Part shown: in pieces, positions 63,315 through 64,000 of the stretch
Numbering within the stretch: position 1 is the first letter of the stretch
How the letters are laid out: every line of letters begins with the position of its first letter
Source of the DNA: Candidatus Ruthenibacterium merdavium
Lineage (GTDB): Bacteria; Bacillota; Clostridia; Oscillospirales; Ruminococcaceae
Direction of reading: 5' to 3'
Length of the DNA: 64,000 nucleotides
Assembly (NCBI GenBank): GCA_019119935.1
Contig: DWWA01000051.1
Span: 1-64,000 of the forward strand
Translations under genes and position numbers: made by a program
The notes under the pieces: generated by a model
Told to the model about the DNA's origin: nothing
The model's input: only the letters and a program-made list of their open reading frames with translations
Databases searched by the model: none

Positions 63315-64000
63315 TGTTGTGATCCCTCCAATGTCAGATTTTTGCTGATTTGCTCATTGATATACCGGCGGAATAAAGCGAAGTGGTTTGAATCGCAGGA
63401 ATAATGTGTAAAGGAGATCTCTCCGAGGAAATCTTTGATTACCCGCTCTGTATCGCTTCTGCCGATTTGCTGTTCTAAAATTTGCAAAGCCCGAATGTCT
63501 TGAAATGCATCGCGTAACAGCTTCAAACGTATGCTGGGAACAGGGCATCCGTTGTCGCCGGGATAAACGAGAAAGGCGTCGCCGGACGGAAAACCGAGTT
63601 CAGAATCGGTTACTTGATAAGGGTTGATTGTTTTTTTGCTGAACTGGCTGTTCCAGAAGTTGTATCCCCAGCGCAGAAAACCGTCCAACCGTTCGAGATA
63701 CATCAGTACGCCCAAAATTCTTGCACGCACCGACGGCATGGACAAAAAAATGTTCGGAACAAGTTTATCTTGGCAGCAGCACGAATAAGTCCAAATAGGA
63801 CCGGTGCGCGTTTGGTTCAGAAACGGCGCAAGATGATCTTCAGCGACGACCGGGATAGACACAAGACCTTCCCGATAAAAATCATGGCTGCTGAGCGCAT
63901 CAATAATAGGACAGCCTTCCAAATAGGGCTCAATCATGCCGCGGGCTTTGCGGTAGTGCTCCAAATGTTCCTGCGAAGGCTCATCGGAAATATGGAAAAA
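63311..64000 (-). CDS. DUF4091 domain protein, partial (5' end beyond window)
   Basis: The last 229 residues are visible, starting at the window edge inside FHISDEPSQEHLEHYRKA, a conserved motif of the DUF4091 domain of glycoside hydrolase-like proteins. Further typical stretches are IWTYSCCCQD, LERLDGFLRWGYNFW and DAFLVYPGD, plus the C-terminal IRLKLLRDAFQDIRAL. Such proteins are predicted glycan-active enzymes. It is translationally coupled to the Gfo/Idh gene by ATGA. Confidence 0.85.
   Translation of the reverse strand, partial: FFHISDEPSQEHLEHYRKARGMIEPYLEGCPIIDALSSHDFYREGLVSIPVVAEDHLAPFLNQTRTGPIWTYSCCCQDKLVPNIFLSMPSVRARILGVLMYLERLDGFLRWGYNFWNSQFSKKTINPYQVTDSELGFPSGDAFLVYPGDNGCPVPSIRLKLLRDAFQDIRALQILEQQIGRSDTERVIKDFLGEISFTHYSCDSNHFALFRRYINEQISKNLTLEGSQQ

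Overview
The window looks like a chromosomal segment from a spore-forming anaerobic Firmicute, most likely class Clostridia (Oscillospiraceae/Ruminococcaceae-like; this rank is an inference). The evidence is the miaB-ymcA-mutS-mutL-miaA and sepF-ylmH-divIVA-lspA-rluD gene orders, a SpoIVFA/SpoIVFB-type pair, CotF-type coat genes, a rubredoxin-first (reverse) rubrerythrin, a perfect CIRCE element before groESL, and strong AGGAGG-type ribosome sites with frequent TTG and GTG starts. Almost all genes are on the + strand. Short minus-strand blocks are at 1-807, 30065-30226, 34718-35500, 42733-45909, 48683-49384, 52857-53342 and 62151-64000. No rRNA, CRISPR array, prophage or insertion sequence was seen.

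Layout. 1-807: a partial lipoprotein and a small secreted protein. 1137-8885: tRNA ms2i6A modification (miaB, miaA) flanking ymcA and mismatch repair (mutS, mutL). 9074-15470: an HlyD-like membrane protein, cell-division and growth genes (sepF, ylmH, divIVA), lspA, an RluD-type pseudouridine synthase, a Cof-type HAD phosphatase and a ComEA-like protein. 15581-17731: ppk1. 17856-21069: a LytTR response regulator and GHKL histidine kinase, with paired direct repeats both before the pair and before the next gene of unknown function. 21273-22692: an M23/M50 pair like SpoIVFA/SpoIVFB. 22847-30001: radical SAM protein with DUF2344 partner, rplS, lepB, rbgA, rnhB, yraN, and thrC with a long leader RNA. 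30065-34525: DUF1540, a phosphoesterase, tig, clpP, clpX. 34718-42644: a secreted C39-like peptidase, two HAD phosphatases, a frameshifted DUF3592 gene, gpsA, a Cys-rich small protein, a lysophospholipase-like hydrolase and an ABC-F ATPase.

42733-45909 is an envelope O-acetylation-type module (DHHW protein, MBOAT, DUF4358 lipoprotein). 46148-47679 holds apbE and a Gx-family transporter. 47693-48379 is reverse rubrerythrin with a Fur/PerR-like operator. 49527-52686 holds a lipid kinase and groESL. 53934-54415 are small coat-type proteins. 54876-59621 holds lon, engB, a methyltransferase and hslO. 59789-61147 is an MFS transporter with an apparent frameshift, preceded by a 20-codon ORF. 61374-61784 holds four tRNAs (Gly, Val, Asp, Phe). 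62151-64000 is the start of a carbohydrate-related minus-strand operon (Gfo/Idh oxidoreductase and DUF4091 protein).

Most of the window is conserved housekeeping and stress or proteostasis machinery (tig, clpPX, lon, groESL, hslO). The least explained parts are the LytTR regulon with its unknown target, the thrC leader RNA, the two short ORFs before sepF and the MFS gene, and the two disrupted reading frames. I found no convincing wholly new multi-gene system. The LytTR pair plus its repeat-marked target is the closest candidate.
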